64,000 nt of DNA from Pseudomonas sp. BN417 (GCF_029871205.1 NZ_SSOJ01000067.1:62001-126000), one strand, 5' to 3'. Counted from the first letter of the stretch, positions 16,520 through 25,365 are shown. Translations and numbers: made by a program. The notes: generated by a model from the sequence alone, not told the origin.

Positions 16520-16866
16520 AAAAAACAAATAATGTTTTCAATGTTCGAAAAAACGCACCAATCATGAAATCCTGACTTTATGGACAGGATTTGCTGCGAC
16601 AATTCGCAACCTGACGAATTAACTAAATCGTTAAAAAACAACAGGTTATGAGTAACGCAAAAAGAGGGGGCGATTACCTGAGCGGTGAGGTAAAGCACGG
16701 AAAGGCACTGACACGGGCGTGCTTATGACAAAAAAATGTAGGGAAATCTGCTCGTTCGGCGCTTTTGTCGCCGCCCAGGTCGCGGGAAAGGGACTTGCGG
16801 GGAAAACCTGTGCAACTGGTCAGGAATGGGCGTTGAGCTGCGGCGAATCTGTTCAAGGCACGCTGA

Positions 16867-16876
16867 TTGTGTACAA
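16867..16876. promoter_or_regulatory. TTGTRTACAA operator (copy 6) before the GntR gene
   Basis: TTGTGTACAA 109 bases before the GntR start codon. Its location suggests autoregulation, and it is the main reason to nominate that GntR protein as the factor reading all six sites. Confidence 0.65.
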
Positions 16877-16984
16877 TATCATTCGTCTTTTCCCTGATTT
16901 CCCTCGCTGACAAACCGGCTCGGCACGGCGGAGAGGGGCAAAAAGGGCCCTGGAAGACCGCCGAACCCACCGACGCGAGCCCCC

Positions 16985-17755
16985 ATGAACGAACAGTTGC
17001 AGCCACTCAAGAAGCAGCCGCGCACCGCCAAAAGCACCCGCAGCGGCACGCAGGACGACGTCGTCTATGCGCACATTTTCGATGCCATTCTCGAGCAGCG
17101 CCTGGCCCCCGGCACCAAGCTGAGCGAAGAGGCCTTGGGCGAGATCTTCGGTGTCAGCCGCACCATCATCCGTCGCGCCCTGTCGCGTCTCGCCCATGAA
17201 GGCGTGGTGCTGCTGCGACCGAACCGCGGCGCCGTGGTGGCCAGCCCCAGCGTCGAGGAAGCGCGGCAGATCTTCTACGCCCGTCGCCTGGTGGAGCGCG
17301 CGATCACCGAACTGGCGGTGGAGCACGCTACCGCCGAGCAGCTGCAGGAACTGCGGCAGATGGTCCTGGAAGAGCAGGCCTGCTTCTCCCGCGGCGACCG
17401 TGGCGCTGGCATCCGCCTCTCCGGCGAATTCCACCTGAAGCTGGCCGAAGCGGCGAAAAACGCGCCGTTGGTGAGCTTCCAGCGCAGCCTGGTATCGCAG
17501 ACCTCGCTCATCATTGCCCAGTACGAGAGCGGCAGCCGCTCCCACTGTTCCTTCGATGAACACAATCGCCTGATCGATGCCATCGAGTCCCGCGACACCG
17601 AGCGCGCGGTGATGCTGATGATGCATCACATGGATCACATCGACGACAAGCTCAATCTCGACGAAGGCGGCGCCTCGGACGATCTGCACGCGGTGTTCTC
17701 GCACCTCTTGCAGACCAAGAAGAAGCCCGGCCGCGGCACTAGCCGCAACGCCTGA
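16985..17755 (+). CDS. GntR family (FadR/FCD) regulator, probable master of the purine island
   Basis: 256 residues. The winged helix-turn-helix covers about 25-90: VYAHIFDAILEQRLAPGTKL, then LGEIFGVSRTIIRRALSRLA and the wing RPNRGAVV. A helical FCD ligand domain follows, with RRLVERAITELAVEHAT and the His residues near FHLKLAEAA and MMHHMDHID that bind a metal in this family. Lysine-rich N- and C-terminal tails. Preceded by the 16867 operator and followed by a terminator. Family members sense carboxylic or small heterocyclic ligands; urate, allantoin or a later intermediate is a reasonable guess. Confidence 0.9.
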   Translation: MNEQLQPLKKQPRTAKSTRSGTQDDVVYAHIFDAILEQRLAPGTKLSEEALGEIFGVSRTIIRRALSRLAHEGVVLLRPNRGAVVASPSVEEARQIFYARRLVERAITELAVEHATAEQLQELRQMVLEEQACFSRGDRGAGIRLSGEFHLKLAEAAKNAPLVSFQRSLVSQTSLIIAQYESGSRSHCSFDEHNRLIDAIESRDTERAVMLMMHHMDHIDDKLNLDEGGASDDLHAVFSHLLQTKKKPGRGTSRNA

Positions 17756-17768
17756 TCCGGCTCCGGCA

Positions 17769-17797
17769 GAAAGCCCCGCGAATGCGGGGCTTTTTGT
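17769..17797 (+). terminator. Rho-independent terminator after the GntR gene
   Basis: AAGCCCCGC (17771-17779) pairs with GCGGGGCTT (17784-17792), loop GAAT, followed by a T-rich tract. Confidence 0.9.
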
Positions 17798-17816
17798 TTG
17801 GCGGTGGGGCCTGCCA

Positions 17817-17922
17817 TTGTGGGGGCGAATTCATTCGTTGAGGACCGCGAAGCGGTCCCTTGGTGGCCTGTGCCAGGGGGCAGGCCTTCGGCCTGCATCG
17901 CGAATAAATTCGCTCCCACAGG
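17817..17922. repeat. Composite palindromic repeat, diverged copy
   Basis: Arms at 17817-17837 and about 17899-17922 with the GGCGAATTCATTCG / CGAATAAATTCGC cores; the right arm is diverged. Inner GGACCGCGAAGCGGTCC and CAGGCCTTCGGCCTG hairpins replace the single inner hairpin of other copies. Confidence 0.75.
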
Positions 17923-17949
17923 AAGAGCAAAGCGGCCCGGATTTCCAAT

Positions 17950-17977
17950 AGAAAACCCCGCCTCGGCGGGGTTTTCT
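17950..17977. terminator. Bidirectional terminator after guaD
   Basis: AGAAAACCCCGCC (17950-17962) and GGCGGGGTTTTCT (17965-17977) are exact reverse complements, giving T runs on either strand. It ends the minus-strand xdhABC-guaD operon. Confidence 0.85.
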
Positions 17978-17991
17978 CATTGTCCAATCAC

Positions 17992-19299
17992 TCAACCGCG
18001 CTGATGCACGCTACGGCCGGCGGCGAAGGTTTCCTTCACGGTGCGGTCGTCGCCGAGGATGGTCAGGGCGAACAGCTTCTCCGGAAGGCTCGTAGCCTGC
18101 TGCAGGCGGTAGTCCAGCAGCGGGGTGGCCTTGTAGTCGAGGACCACGAAGTCCGCGTCCTTGCCGGTCTGGAAGTTGCCGATCTTGTCGTCCAGGTAGA
18201 GCGCACGGGCGCCGCCCAGGGTGGCCAGGTAAAGGGACTTGAAGGGATCGAGCTTCTTGCCCTGCAACTGCATCACCTTGTACGCCTCGTTCAGCGACTG
18301 CAGTTGGGAGAAGCTGGTGCCGGCGCCCACGTCCGTGCCCAGGCCCACGCGTACGCCGTGCTCTTCCAGTTTGTTCAGGTCGAACAGGCCGCTGCCGAGG
18401 AAGAGGTTGGAGGTGGGGCAGAAGGCCACCGCCGAGCCGGTTTCCGCCAGGCGCTTGCACTCGTCGTCGCACAGGTGCACGCCATGGGCGAAGACCGAGC
18501 GCTCGCCGATCAGCTTGAAGTGGTCATAGACGTCCAGGTAGCCCTTGCGCTCGGGGAACAGCTCCTTCACCCATTCGATTTCCTGGCGGTTCTCGGACAG
18601 GTGGGTGTGCATGTAGAGGTCCGGGTACTCGGCGAACAACTTGCCGGCCAGTTCCAGTTGCTCCGGGGTGCTGGTGGGGGCGAAGCGGGGGGTCACCGCA
18701 TAGTGCAGGCGGCCCTTGCCGTGCCAGCGCTCGATCAGCTCCTTGCTGTCGGCGTAGCCGGATTCGGCGGTGTCGGTCAGGTAGTCCGGGGCGTTGCGGT
18801 CCATCAGTACCTTGCCGGCGATCATCCGCAGGTCCAGGGCCTGGGCGGCCTCGAAGAAGGCATCCACCGACTCCTTGTGCACGGTGCCGAACACCAGGGC
18901 GGTGGTGGTGCCGTTGCGCAGCAGTTCCTTGAGGAAGATGCCGGCGACGTCGGCGGCATGGGCCTTGTCGGCGAACTGCTTTTCGGTGGGGAAGGTGTAG
19001 GTGTTCAGCCAGTCCAGCAGCTGTTCGCCATAGGAGGCGATCATGCCGGTTTGCGGGTAGTGGATATGGGTGTCGATGAAACCGGGGGTGATCAGGGCGT
19101 CGCGGTATTCGCGCACCTCGACGCCGGCGGCCAGGGTCGGCAGCAGGGCCTTGGCGTCGCCCAGGACCTTGATGCGGCCATCTTCCACCACCAGCAGGCC
19201 GTCTTCGAAATACTGGTAGGACTGCTCGACGCCCACCTGGGCGGGGTCGGCGATGCTGTGCAGGATGGCTGAGCGGTAGGCGGTTACGTGGCTGGTCAT
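17992..19299 (-). CDS. guaD: Guanine deaminase
   Basis: 435 residues. Converts guanine to xanthine and ammonia. Amidohydrolase metal ligands are in FIDTHIHYPQT (HxH 78-80), MHTHLSEN, FAHGVHL and GLGTDVGAGTS. ATG 19299 is chosen; the frame runs to 19404 but overlaps the end of xdhC. It lies 55 bases downstream of xdhC, the last gene of the minus-strand xdhA-xdhB-sORF-xdhC-guaD series, so xanthine is made next to the enzyme that oxidises it. Confidence 0.96.
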   Translation of the reverse strand: MTSHVTAYRSAILHSIADPAQVGVEQSYQYFEDGLLVVEDGRIKVLGDAKALLPTLAAGVEVREYRDALITPGFIDTHIHYPQTGMIASYGEQLLDWLNTYTFPTEKQFADKAHAADVAGIFLKELLRNGTTTALVFGTVHKESVDAFFEAAQALDLRMIAGKVLMDRNAPDYLTDTAESGYADSKELIERWHGKGRLHYAVTPRFAPTSTPEQLELAGKLFAEYPDLYMHTHLSENRQEIEWVKELFPERKGYLDVYDHFKLIGERSVFAHGVHLCDDECKRLAETGSAVAFCPTSNLFLGSGLFDLNKLEEHGVRVGLGTDVGAGTSFSQLQSLNEAYKVMQLQGKKLDPFKSLYLATLGGARALYLDDKIGNFQTGKDADFVVLDYKATPLLDYRLQQATSLPEKLFALTILGDDRTVKETFAAGRSVHQRG

Positions 19300-19354
19300 G
19301 TCAGTCTCGTTCTTTCGTGATTTCGACGCCCGAAGGCGGAACTCGTCATGGATG

Positions 19355-20188
19355 TCAGGCTTGCTCGCGGCGGGAGGAGGGGACCAGCTTGGCGACTGTT
19401 TCACCCTTCTTCACCTCGGTACCGAAGTTGGCGTTGTAGGTGGCGACCACCTCGCCGGCGATGGAGATGGCGATCTCCACCGGCAGCTTGCCTTTGACCT
19501 CGGCAATGCCCATCGGGCAGCGCATGCGCTGCACGGTTTCGCTGGCGAAGCCGCGCTCGCGCAGGCGGTGTTCGAACTTGACACGCTTGGTCTTCGAGCC
19601 GATCAGGCCGAAGTAGGCGAAGTCGTTGCGCTTGAGGATTTCGGCGGTCAGCTCCAGGTCCAGCTGGTGGTTGTGGGTCATGACGATGAAGTAGCTGCCC
19701 TTGGGCATCTCGGCGATCTCGTCGATCACTTCCTCGTTGACCACCTTCTCGACGCCGGCGGGAATCTGTTCGGGGAATTCGTTCTCCCGCGAGTCGATCC
19801 AACGCACCTTGCAGGGCAGGCTGGCGAGGATTGGCACCAGGGCGCGGCCCACGTGGCCGGCGCCGAATACGGCGATATGTGCCTGCGGCTGGCCCATGGG
19901 CTCGAACAGCAGCACCGTGGCGCCGCCGCAGCACTGGCCGAGGCTGGCGCCCAGGCTGAAGCGTTCCAGGCGGGTGTCCTGGGTGCGGTTCTCGAGCATC
20001 TCGCGGGCGATCTCCATCGCCTTGAACTCGAGATGGCCGCCACCGATGGTCTCGAAGATGCGCTCGGCGGTGACGACCATCTTCGAGCCGGAATTGCGCG
20101 GAGTAGAGCCGCGCTCTTCGATGATGGTCACCAGCACGCAGGGTTCACCGCGTTGCTGCAGGTCGGCGAGGGCGCTGATCCAACTCAT
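19355..20188 (-). CDS. xdhC: Xanthine dehydrogenase accessory protein XdhC
   Basis: 277 residues. Binds molybdenum cofactor and inserts it, after sulfuration, into xanthine dehydrogenase; it is not an enzyme subunit. Visible family marks: LVTIIEERGSTPRNSGSKM, GGGHLEFKA, QCCGGAT with the paired cysteines, a Rossmann-type VFGAGHVGRALVPIL, and FGLIGSKTKRVKFEHRL. Its ATG overlaps the stop codon of a 49-codon frame (20185-20334) by four bases, so it may be translated by coupling with it. Confidence 0.95.
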   Translation of the reverse strand: MSWISALADLQQRGEPCVLVTIIEERGSTPRNSGSKMVVTAERIFETIGGGHLEFKAMEIAREMLENRTQDTRLERFSLGASLGQCCGGATVLLFEPMGQPQAHIAVFGAGHVGRALVPILASLPCKVRWIDSRENEFPEQIPAGVEKVVNEEVIDEIAEMPKGSYFIVMTHNHQLDLELTAEILKRNDFAYFGLIGSKTKRVKFEHRLRERGFASETVQRMRCPMGIAEVKGKLPVEIAISIAGEVVATYNANFGTEVKKGETVAKLVPSSRREQA

Positions 20189-20334
20189 TTGCTCAGTCTC
20201 CAGCTACGCAGTGGCCTGGTGGAGCGTGACAGGCGCCAGTCGTCCTTGGGACGCACAGGGGCCGGCAGCGTTTCCAGCAGCACGACGTCGGTGTCCTGCT
20301 GCGTTGTCTTCGAACGATCGGTGGGTGTTGTCAT
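20185..20334 (-). CDS. Candidate small protein between xdhB and xdhC
   Basis: A 49-residue open frame starting MTTPTDRSKTTQQDTDVVLL and ending in RSWRLSK. Its TGA overlaps the xdhC ATG as ATGA, the usual arrangement of coupled genes. It is basic at the C-terminus with two Trp, and shows no signal peptide or membrane segment. The ribosome site is weak. It may be a real small protein or only a leader frame that delivers ribosomes to xdhC. Function unknown. Confidence 0.45.
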   Translation of the reverse strand: MTTPTDRSKTTQQDTDVVLLETLPAPVRPKDDWRLSRSTRPLRSWRLSK

Positions 20335-20355
20335 TATTTTGCACCGTTGTTTTTT

Positions 20356-20385
20356 CTGTAGGAGCCAGCAAGCTGGCTCCTACAG
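20356..20385. repeat. GTAGGAGCCAGC palindrome
   Basis: Perfect 14-base arms (20356-20369 and 20372-20385) with an AA loop, between xdhB and the small frame. On the minus strand it is followed by six consecutive A, not T, so it is not a terminator there. Related to the 3509 palindrome family. Confidence 0.8.
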
Positions 20386-20387
20386 GG

Positions 20388-22784
20388 TCATGCCGGTTCG
20401 ACCTGCGCCTGGGCGGCGGCCTGGGCCGGCTGTTGGAGTTTGCGCATCTGCTCGACGCCCCAGAGCACGCGCTCGGGGGTGGCCGGCGCATCGATCTGCG
20501 GCTGAACCTTGTAGTCGCCCAGGCTAGCCACGGCGTCCTTGATGGCGCACCAGACGGCGATGCCGAGCATGAAGGGCGGCTCGCCCACGGCCTTGGAATG
20601 GAACACCGTCTGCTCGGGGTTCTTGCGGTTCTCCACCAGCTTCACCCGTAGGTCGATGGGCATGTCGGCGATGGCCGGGATCTTGTAGCTGGCCGGGCCG
20701 CTGGTCATCAGCTTGCCCTTGGCGTTCCATACCAGCTCTTCCATGGTCAGCCAGCCCATGCCCTGGACGAAGGCGCCTTCCACCTGGCCGATGTCGATGG
20801 CCGGGTTCAGCGATGCGCCCACGTCATGCAGGATGTCGGTGCGCAGCATCTTGTACTCGCCGGTCAGGGTGTCGACTATCACTTCGGCGCAGGCGACGCC
20901 GTAGGCGAAGTAATAGAAGGGACGGCCACTGGCCTTGTCGCGGTCGTAGAAGATCTTCGGCGTACGGTAGAAACCGGTGCTGGAGAGCGAGATCTGGTTG
21001 AAGTAGGCCAGCTGGATCATTTCCTCGAAGGAGAGGAAATGGTCGCGTACGCGCACTTGCTCGTTCTTGAACTCGACGTCCTCGGCCGTCACCTTGAAGT
21101 GATTGGCGAGGAACTCCACCAGGCGACCCTTGATGGTCTCGGCGGCGTTCTGCGCGGCCTTGCCGTTCAGGTCAGTGCCGCTCGATGCCGCGGTCGGTGA
21201 GGTGTTGGGCACCTTGTCGGTGTTGGTCGCGGTGATCTGGATGCGGCCGATATCCACCTGGAAGACCTCGGCCACCACCTGGGCGACCTTGGTGTTCAGG
21301 CCCTGGCCCATCTCGGTGCCGCCGTGGTTCAGGTGGATGCTGCCATCGGTGTAGATGTGCACCAGCGCGCCGGCCTGGTTGAGGAAGGTGGCGGTGAAAC
21401 TGATGCCGAATTTCACCGGGGTCATCGCGAGACCTTTCTTCAGCACCGGACTCTTCGCGTTGAAGACGCGGATTTCCTCGCGGCGCTTGGCGTACTCGCT
21501 GCTGGCCTCCAGTTCCTCGGTCATCTCGGCGAGCATGTTGTGCTCGACGGTCTGGTAGTAATGGGTGACGTTGCGCTCGTCCTTGCCGTAGTAGTTCAGC
21601 TTGCGCACGTCCAGCGGGTCCTTGCCCAGGCTACGCGCGATGGCATCCATGATCTCCTCGATGGCCACCATCCCCTGCGGGCCGCCGAAACCACGGTAGG
21701 CGGTGTTCGACGCGGTGTTGGTCTTGCAGCGGTGACCGTTGATGGTGGCGTGTTCGAGGAAGTAGGCGTTGTCCGAGTGGAACATCGCACGGTCGACGAT
21801 GGAGCCGGAGAGGTCCGGGGAGTAGCCGCAGTTGCCGGCCAGTTCCAGCTGGATGCCGGTGAGCAGGCCGTTGTCGTCGAAGCCGACGTCGTACTCGACG
21901 TAGAAGGGATGGCGCTTGCCGGTGATGCTCATGTCTTCCATGCGCGGCAGACGCATCTTGGTCGGGCGCCCGGTGTGGTGGGCGATCACCGCGCAGAGGC
22001 AGGCCGGGCCGGCCGCCTGGGTTTCCTTGCCACCGAAGCCGCCGCCCATGCGGCGCATGTCGATGACGATCTTGTGCATCGGCACGCCCAGCACCTCGGC
22101 CACCAGCTTCTGCACCTCGGTGGCGTTCTGCGTGGACGTGTAGACGATCATGCCGCCGTCCTCGGTGGGCATCACCGAGGAAATCTGGGTTTCCAGGTAG
22201 AAGTGTTCCTGGCCGCCGATGTGCAGGGTGCCCTGCAGGCGGTTCTTCGAGGTCGCCAGGGCGCTGCTGGAGTCACCGCGCTTGTGCTGGTGGCTGTCCA
22301 GCACGAAATGCTTCTTGCGCAGGGCATCGACCACGTCCAGCACCGGCTCCAGGTCCTCGTATTCGACTATCGCCGCCAAGGCCGCCTTGCGTGCGGTTTC
22401 CAGGCTGTCGGCGCCCACGGCCAGGACGACCTGGCCAACGTACTCGACCTTGCCGTCAGCCAGCAGCGGGTCGCCGGCGACCACCGGGCCGATGTCCAGC
22501 TGACCGGGCACGTCCTCGGCGGTGATGGCGATGGCCACCCCCGGGAACTGGTAGCAGGGGGTGGTATCGATGCGGGTGATGCGCGCATGGGCGCGGTCGC
22601 TCATGCGGGCGTAGACGTGCAGCTGGTTGGGGAATTCCAGGCGGTCGTCGACATACACGGCCTCGCCCGAAACGTGCTTGGGCGCGCTCTCGTGCTTGAC
22701 GCTCTTGCCGACGCCGGTGGTGATGTCGGCGCGGAACAGTTCCGCCAGTTCTTCCTGGGTCTTGTGGTGGTGGTGGTTAGACAT
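20388..22784 (-). CDS. xdhB: Xanthine dehydrogenase molybdopterin-binding subunit XdhB
   Basis: 798 residues. Large catalytic subunit oxidising hypoxanthine to xanthine and xanthine to urate. Molybdopterin-contact motifs include GGGFGGKE (247-254), the conserved Gln-bearing GGQEHFYLE (190-198), the AYRGFGGPQG loop with its substrate Arg, and the catalytic Glu in the C-terminal KAVGEPPFMLG. Full length for the bacterial two-subunit type. The N-terminus has a natural run of four His (residues 4-7). It overlaps the xdhA end by eight bases. Confidence 0.96.
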   Translation of the reverse strand: MSNHHHHKTQEELAELFRADITTGVGKSVKHESAPKHVSGEAVYVDDRLEFPNQLHVYARMSDRAHARITRIDTTPCYQFPGVAIAITAEDVPGQLDIGPVVAGDPLLADGKVEYVGQVVLAVGADSLETARKAALAAIVEYEDLEPVLDVVDALRKKHFVLDSHQHKRGDSSSALATSKNRLQGTLHIGGQEHFYLETQISSVMPTEDGGMIVYTSTQNATEVQKLVAEVLGVPMHKIVIDMRRMGGGFGGKETQAAGPACLCAVIAHHTGRPTKMRLPRMEDMSITGKRHPFYVEYDVGFDDNGLLTGIQLELAGNCGYSPDLSGSIVDRAMFHSDNAYFLEHATINGHRCKTNTASNTAYRGFGGPQGMVAIEEIMDAIARSLGKDPLDVRKLNYYGKDERNVTHYYQTVEHNMLAEMTEELEASSEYAKRREEIRVFNAKSPVLKKGLAMTPVKFGISFTATFLNQAGALVHIYTDGSIHLNHGGTEMGQGLNTKVAQVVAEVFQVDIGRIQITATNTDKVPNTSPTAASSGTDLNGKAAQNAAETIKGRLVEFLANHFKVTAEDVEFKNEQVRVRDHFLSFEEMIQLAYFNQISLSSTGFYRTPKIFYDRDKASGRPFYYFAYGVACAEVIVDTLTGEYKMLRTDILHDVGASLNPAIDIGQVEGAFVQGMGWLTMEELVWNAKGKLMTSGPASYKIPAIADMPIDLRVKLVENRKNPEQTVFHSKAVGEPPFMLGIAVWCAIKDAVASLGDYKVQPQIDAPATPERVLWGVEQMRKLQQPAQAAAQAQVEPA

Positions 22785-24216
22785 AGGCGGTCACCCGGGT
22801 TTCGACTTCTGGGGATTGCAGCTCGAGGAAGAACTTGCGCAGCAGGTTCTGCGCGGTCAGCAGGCGGTACTCCTTGCTGGCACGGAAGTCCGAGAGCGGG
22901 GTGAAGTCCTTGGCCAGGGCCTCGCAGGCGCGCTCGACGGTGCCCGGGTACCAGGCGGCGCCGATCAGCACCTGCTCGCAGGCGCCGGCGCGCTTGGGAA
23001 TCCCGGCCATGCCGCCGAAGGCGACGCGGGCCTTGCGCACCACGCCATTCTCGATCACCAGGTTGAAGGCGGCGCAGACGGCAGAAATGTCGTCGTCCAG
23101 GCGCTTGGACACCTTGTAGGCGCGGAAGGCCTGGTTCTTGCGGGCACGGGGCACGCGCACCTTCTCGATGAACTCGGAGTCCTGGCGGGCGGTGACCTTG
23201 TAATCGAGGAAGTATTCATCCAGCGGCAGGATGCGGGTCTGGTTGCCCTTGCGCAGGACGATCTCGGCGCCGAGGGCGATCAGCAGCGGCGGGGCGTCGC
23301 CGATGGGAGAGGCGTTGCCGATATTGCCGCCCAGGGTGCCCTGGTTGCGGATCTGCAGGGAGGCGAAACGGTGCAGCAGCTCGCCGAAGTCCGGGTATTC
23401 GCGGGCCAGGGATTCGTAGCAGTCGGACAGCGGGGTGGCGGCGCCGATTTCGATGAAATCGGCGGTCTCCTCGACACGCTTCATGGCTTCGATGTGGCCG
23501 ACGTAGATCATCACCGGCAGTTCACGGTGGAACTGGGTGACCTCCAGGGCCAGGTCGGTGCCGCCGGCCAGCAGGCGGGCCTGCGGGTTGGACACGTAGA
23601 AGTCGGCCAGGTCGGTGATGGTCAGCGGGACCAGGCAGCGCTTGTCGCCGCTGTTCAGCTCGGCGGTCTCGCGCGGGGCTATGGCCTGGAGCTGGGCGAC
23701 GGTCTGGGCTTCGGCGGCGTCGAACTGGTCCGGTTGCTTCTGGCAGCAGGCCTGCTCGGCGGCGTCGATGATCGGGCGATAGCCGGTGCAGCGGCACAGG
23801 TTGCCGGCCAGGGCTTCCATGGTCTGGCCCTTGTCGAAACCGCTGCTGTTTTTCTGCAGGGCGAACAGCGACATGACGAAACCGGGGGTGCAGAAGCCGC
23901 ACTGGGAGCCGTGGCAATCCACCATGGCCTGCTGCACCGAATGCAGCTGGCCCTTGTGTTTGAGGTCTTCCACGGTGATCAGCTGCTTGCCGTGCAGGGA
24001 CGAGACGAAGGTCAGGCAGGAGTTGAGGGTGCGATAGCGGATGCGATCGCCCTCCAGCTCGCCGACAACCACGGTGCAGGCGCCGCAATCGCCCGAGGCG
24101 CAGCCTTCTTTGGTACCGGGTTTGCCGACATGCTCACGCAGGTAGTTGAGCACCGTGACATTGGGATCGAGGGCATGCTCGGTGCGCAGCTCACGATTGA
24201 GTAAAAACTGGATCAA
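22777..24216 (-). CDS. xdhA: Xanthine dehydrogenase iron-sulfur/FAD subunit XdhA
   Basis: 479 residues. Carries electrons from the molybdenum site to NAD. The first 2Fe-2S cluster is held by C39, C44, C47 and C67, the second by C106, C109, C141 and C143; the FAD domain follows, with LLAGGTDLALEVT and GGNIGNASPIGD. The start codon is TTG at 24216: the GGAGGT five bases upstream decides it, and no ATG in frame makes sense. First gene of the operon, 64 bases behind the double palindrome at 24280. Confidence 0.96.
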   Translation of the reverse strand: MIQFLLNRELRTEHALDPNVTVLNYLREHVGKPGTKEGCASGDCGACTVVVGELEGDRIRYRTLNSCLTFVSSLHGKQLITVEDLKHKGQLHSVQQAMVDCHGSQCGFCTPGFVMSLFALQKNSSGFDKGQTMEALAGNLCRCTGYRPIIDAAEQACCQKQPDQFDAAEAQTVAQLQAIAPRETAELNSGDKRCLVPLTITDLADFYVSNPQARLLAGGTDLALEVTQFHRELPVMIYVGHIEAMKRVEETADFIEIGAATPLSDCYESLAREYPDFGELLHRFASLQIRNQGTLGGNIGNASPIGDAPPLLIALGAEIVLRKGNQTRILPLDEYFLDYKVTARQDSEFIEKVRVPRARKNQAFRAYKVSKRLDDDISAVCAAFNLVIENGVVRKARVAFGGMAGIPKRAGACEQVLIGAAWYPGTVERACEALAKDFTPLSDFRASKEYRLLTAQNLLRKFFLELQSPEVETRVTAYV

Positions 24217-24279
24217 GGACGACCTCCAGGCACTTTATTGTTTTTACGAGGGCTCGTATGGGGGCAAATTTAGAGTCGT

Positions 24280-24318
24280 CTGACTTTTGGGTCAATAAAT
24301 ATTTGACTCGAAAGTCAG
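24280..24318. promoter_or_regulatory. Double TGAC-N6-GTCA operator before xdhA
   Basis: Two boxes, TGACTTTTGGGTCA (24281-24294) and TGACTCGAAAGTCA (24304-24317), each itself a TGAC/GTCA palindrome. Together they form a larger inverted repeat with 17-base arms around AAATA. Centre-to-centre distance is 23 bp, about two helix turns. This suits two dimers of one regulator. The divergent GntR gene at 24706 is the nearest candidate. The rest of 24217-24705 holds only the repeat at 24432. Confidence 0.65.
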
Positions 24319-24431
24319 GAAAATATCATCTCTTTCGGTTATTAGCCCGCCGCGCCCGCTCTGTCTCAAGGATCAAGCGCAATTCGTGCCACTTGTCCAT
24401 AAGTGTAGGAAAGGGCGCGCCGGGTGCTTTC

Positions 24432-24529
24432 CTGTAGGGGCGAATTCATTCGCCAAGCAGGCCGAAGGCCTGCCCTTGAGCGGGACGGGGCTGCTCCGCA
24501 CCCTTGGCGAATGAATTCGCCCCTGCAAG
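24432..24529. repeat. Composite palindromic repeat, complete copy
   Basis: Outer inverted arms 24432-24454 and 24506-24529 with the GCGAATTCATTCGC core, enclosing GCAGGCCGAAGGCCTGC. Flanks are GTAGGGG / CCCCTGC instead of GTGGGGG. Confidence 0.85.
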
Positions 24530-24705
24530 AGCGGCCCCGCGCCTTGTGATAAACTCCGCCGCCTGCCCGCGTCCTGCGGCAGAGTCGGAAATTTCCCCCT
24601 ATCGCTCTTGCGCCCACTGCCCGTACCCGTAGTACTGTCAGCGCCGGAGCTTTTGCGTGGGAAAGCCCGGCGCAGTGCACAGAGTCCCCAGTTCGAAGGA
24701 AAACC

Positions 24706-25365
24706 ATGACGTTCAAGGCACCGGACAGCCTCTCCGAGCAGATCGCCCACTACCTGGCCGAGCGCATCATTCGCGGCGAGCTGAAGGAGCGTGAGCGCAT
24801 TCAGGAACTGAAAGTCACCCAGGCCATGAATGTCAGCCGGGGTTCGGTGCGCGAGGCGCTGCTGATCCTCGAGCGCCGTCACCTGATCAACATCCTGCCG
24901 CGCCGCGGCGCCCAGGTGTCCGAGCTGACGCCGCAGCACGTGCGCAGCCTCTATATCTTGATGATGGAGCTGTACATCCTCCTGGCCTACGCCGTGGCCG
25001 AGCGCTGGCGCAGCGAGGAGGAGCTGGAGCCGTTCCGCGCCATCCAGCTGCGCCTGGCCGAGGCACGCCAGCGCGAAGACATCTTCGCCTTCGTCGACGC
25101 CAGCTTCGCCATCATGCAGGCGGCCTATCCCTTCGCCGACAACCCTTACCTGCAGCAGACCCTGGAAAACCTGCGGCCGGCCATCGCCCGCACCTACTAC
25201 ATCGCCCTGGAGCGTCGTCGCGGCCAGATGGGCCAGTTCGGCGAGGTCTTCGACGAGTTGCTGCTGGCAGTGATAGCCCGCGATCAGGCGAAGATTCGCG
25301 ACGTGCTGACCGGATACGGTCAGCAGAACTGCGAGCTGGTGCTCGCAGCCCTGGCCGAGCGTTGA
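24706..25365 (+). CDS. GntR family (FadR/FCD-type) regulator
   Basis: 219 residues. Winged helix-turn-helix at about 6-70: SLSEQIAHYLAERIIRGELK, then QAMNVSRGSVREALLILERR and wing LPRRGAQVSEL; an all-helical effector domain follows. AAGGA precedes the ATG. Divergent from xdhA and only 13 bases before smc. The position makes it the first candidate for reading the TGAC-N6-GTCA boxes, but this gene order is also seen in pseudomonads as part of the smc block, so the link is unproved. Confidence 0.88.
   Translation: MTFKAPDSLSEQIAHYLAERIIRGELKERERIQELKVTQAMNVSRGSVREALLILERRHLINILPRRGAQVSELTPQHVRSLYILMMELYILLAYAVAERWRSEEELEPFRAIQLRLAEARQREDIFAFVDASFAIMQAAYPFADNPYLQQTLENLRPAIARTYYIALERRRGQMGQFGEVFDELLLAVIARDQAKIRDVLTGYGQQNCELVLAALAER

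Noticed and set aside
16368-16984. Purine riboswitch before the permease or GntR genes
   Set aside because: I see no purine-aptamer-like pairing pattern; the palindromic operators give a simpler explanation of control.
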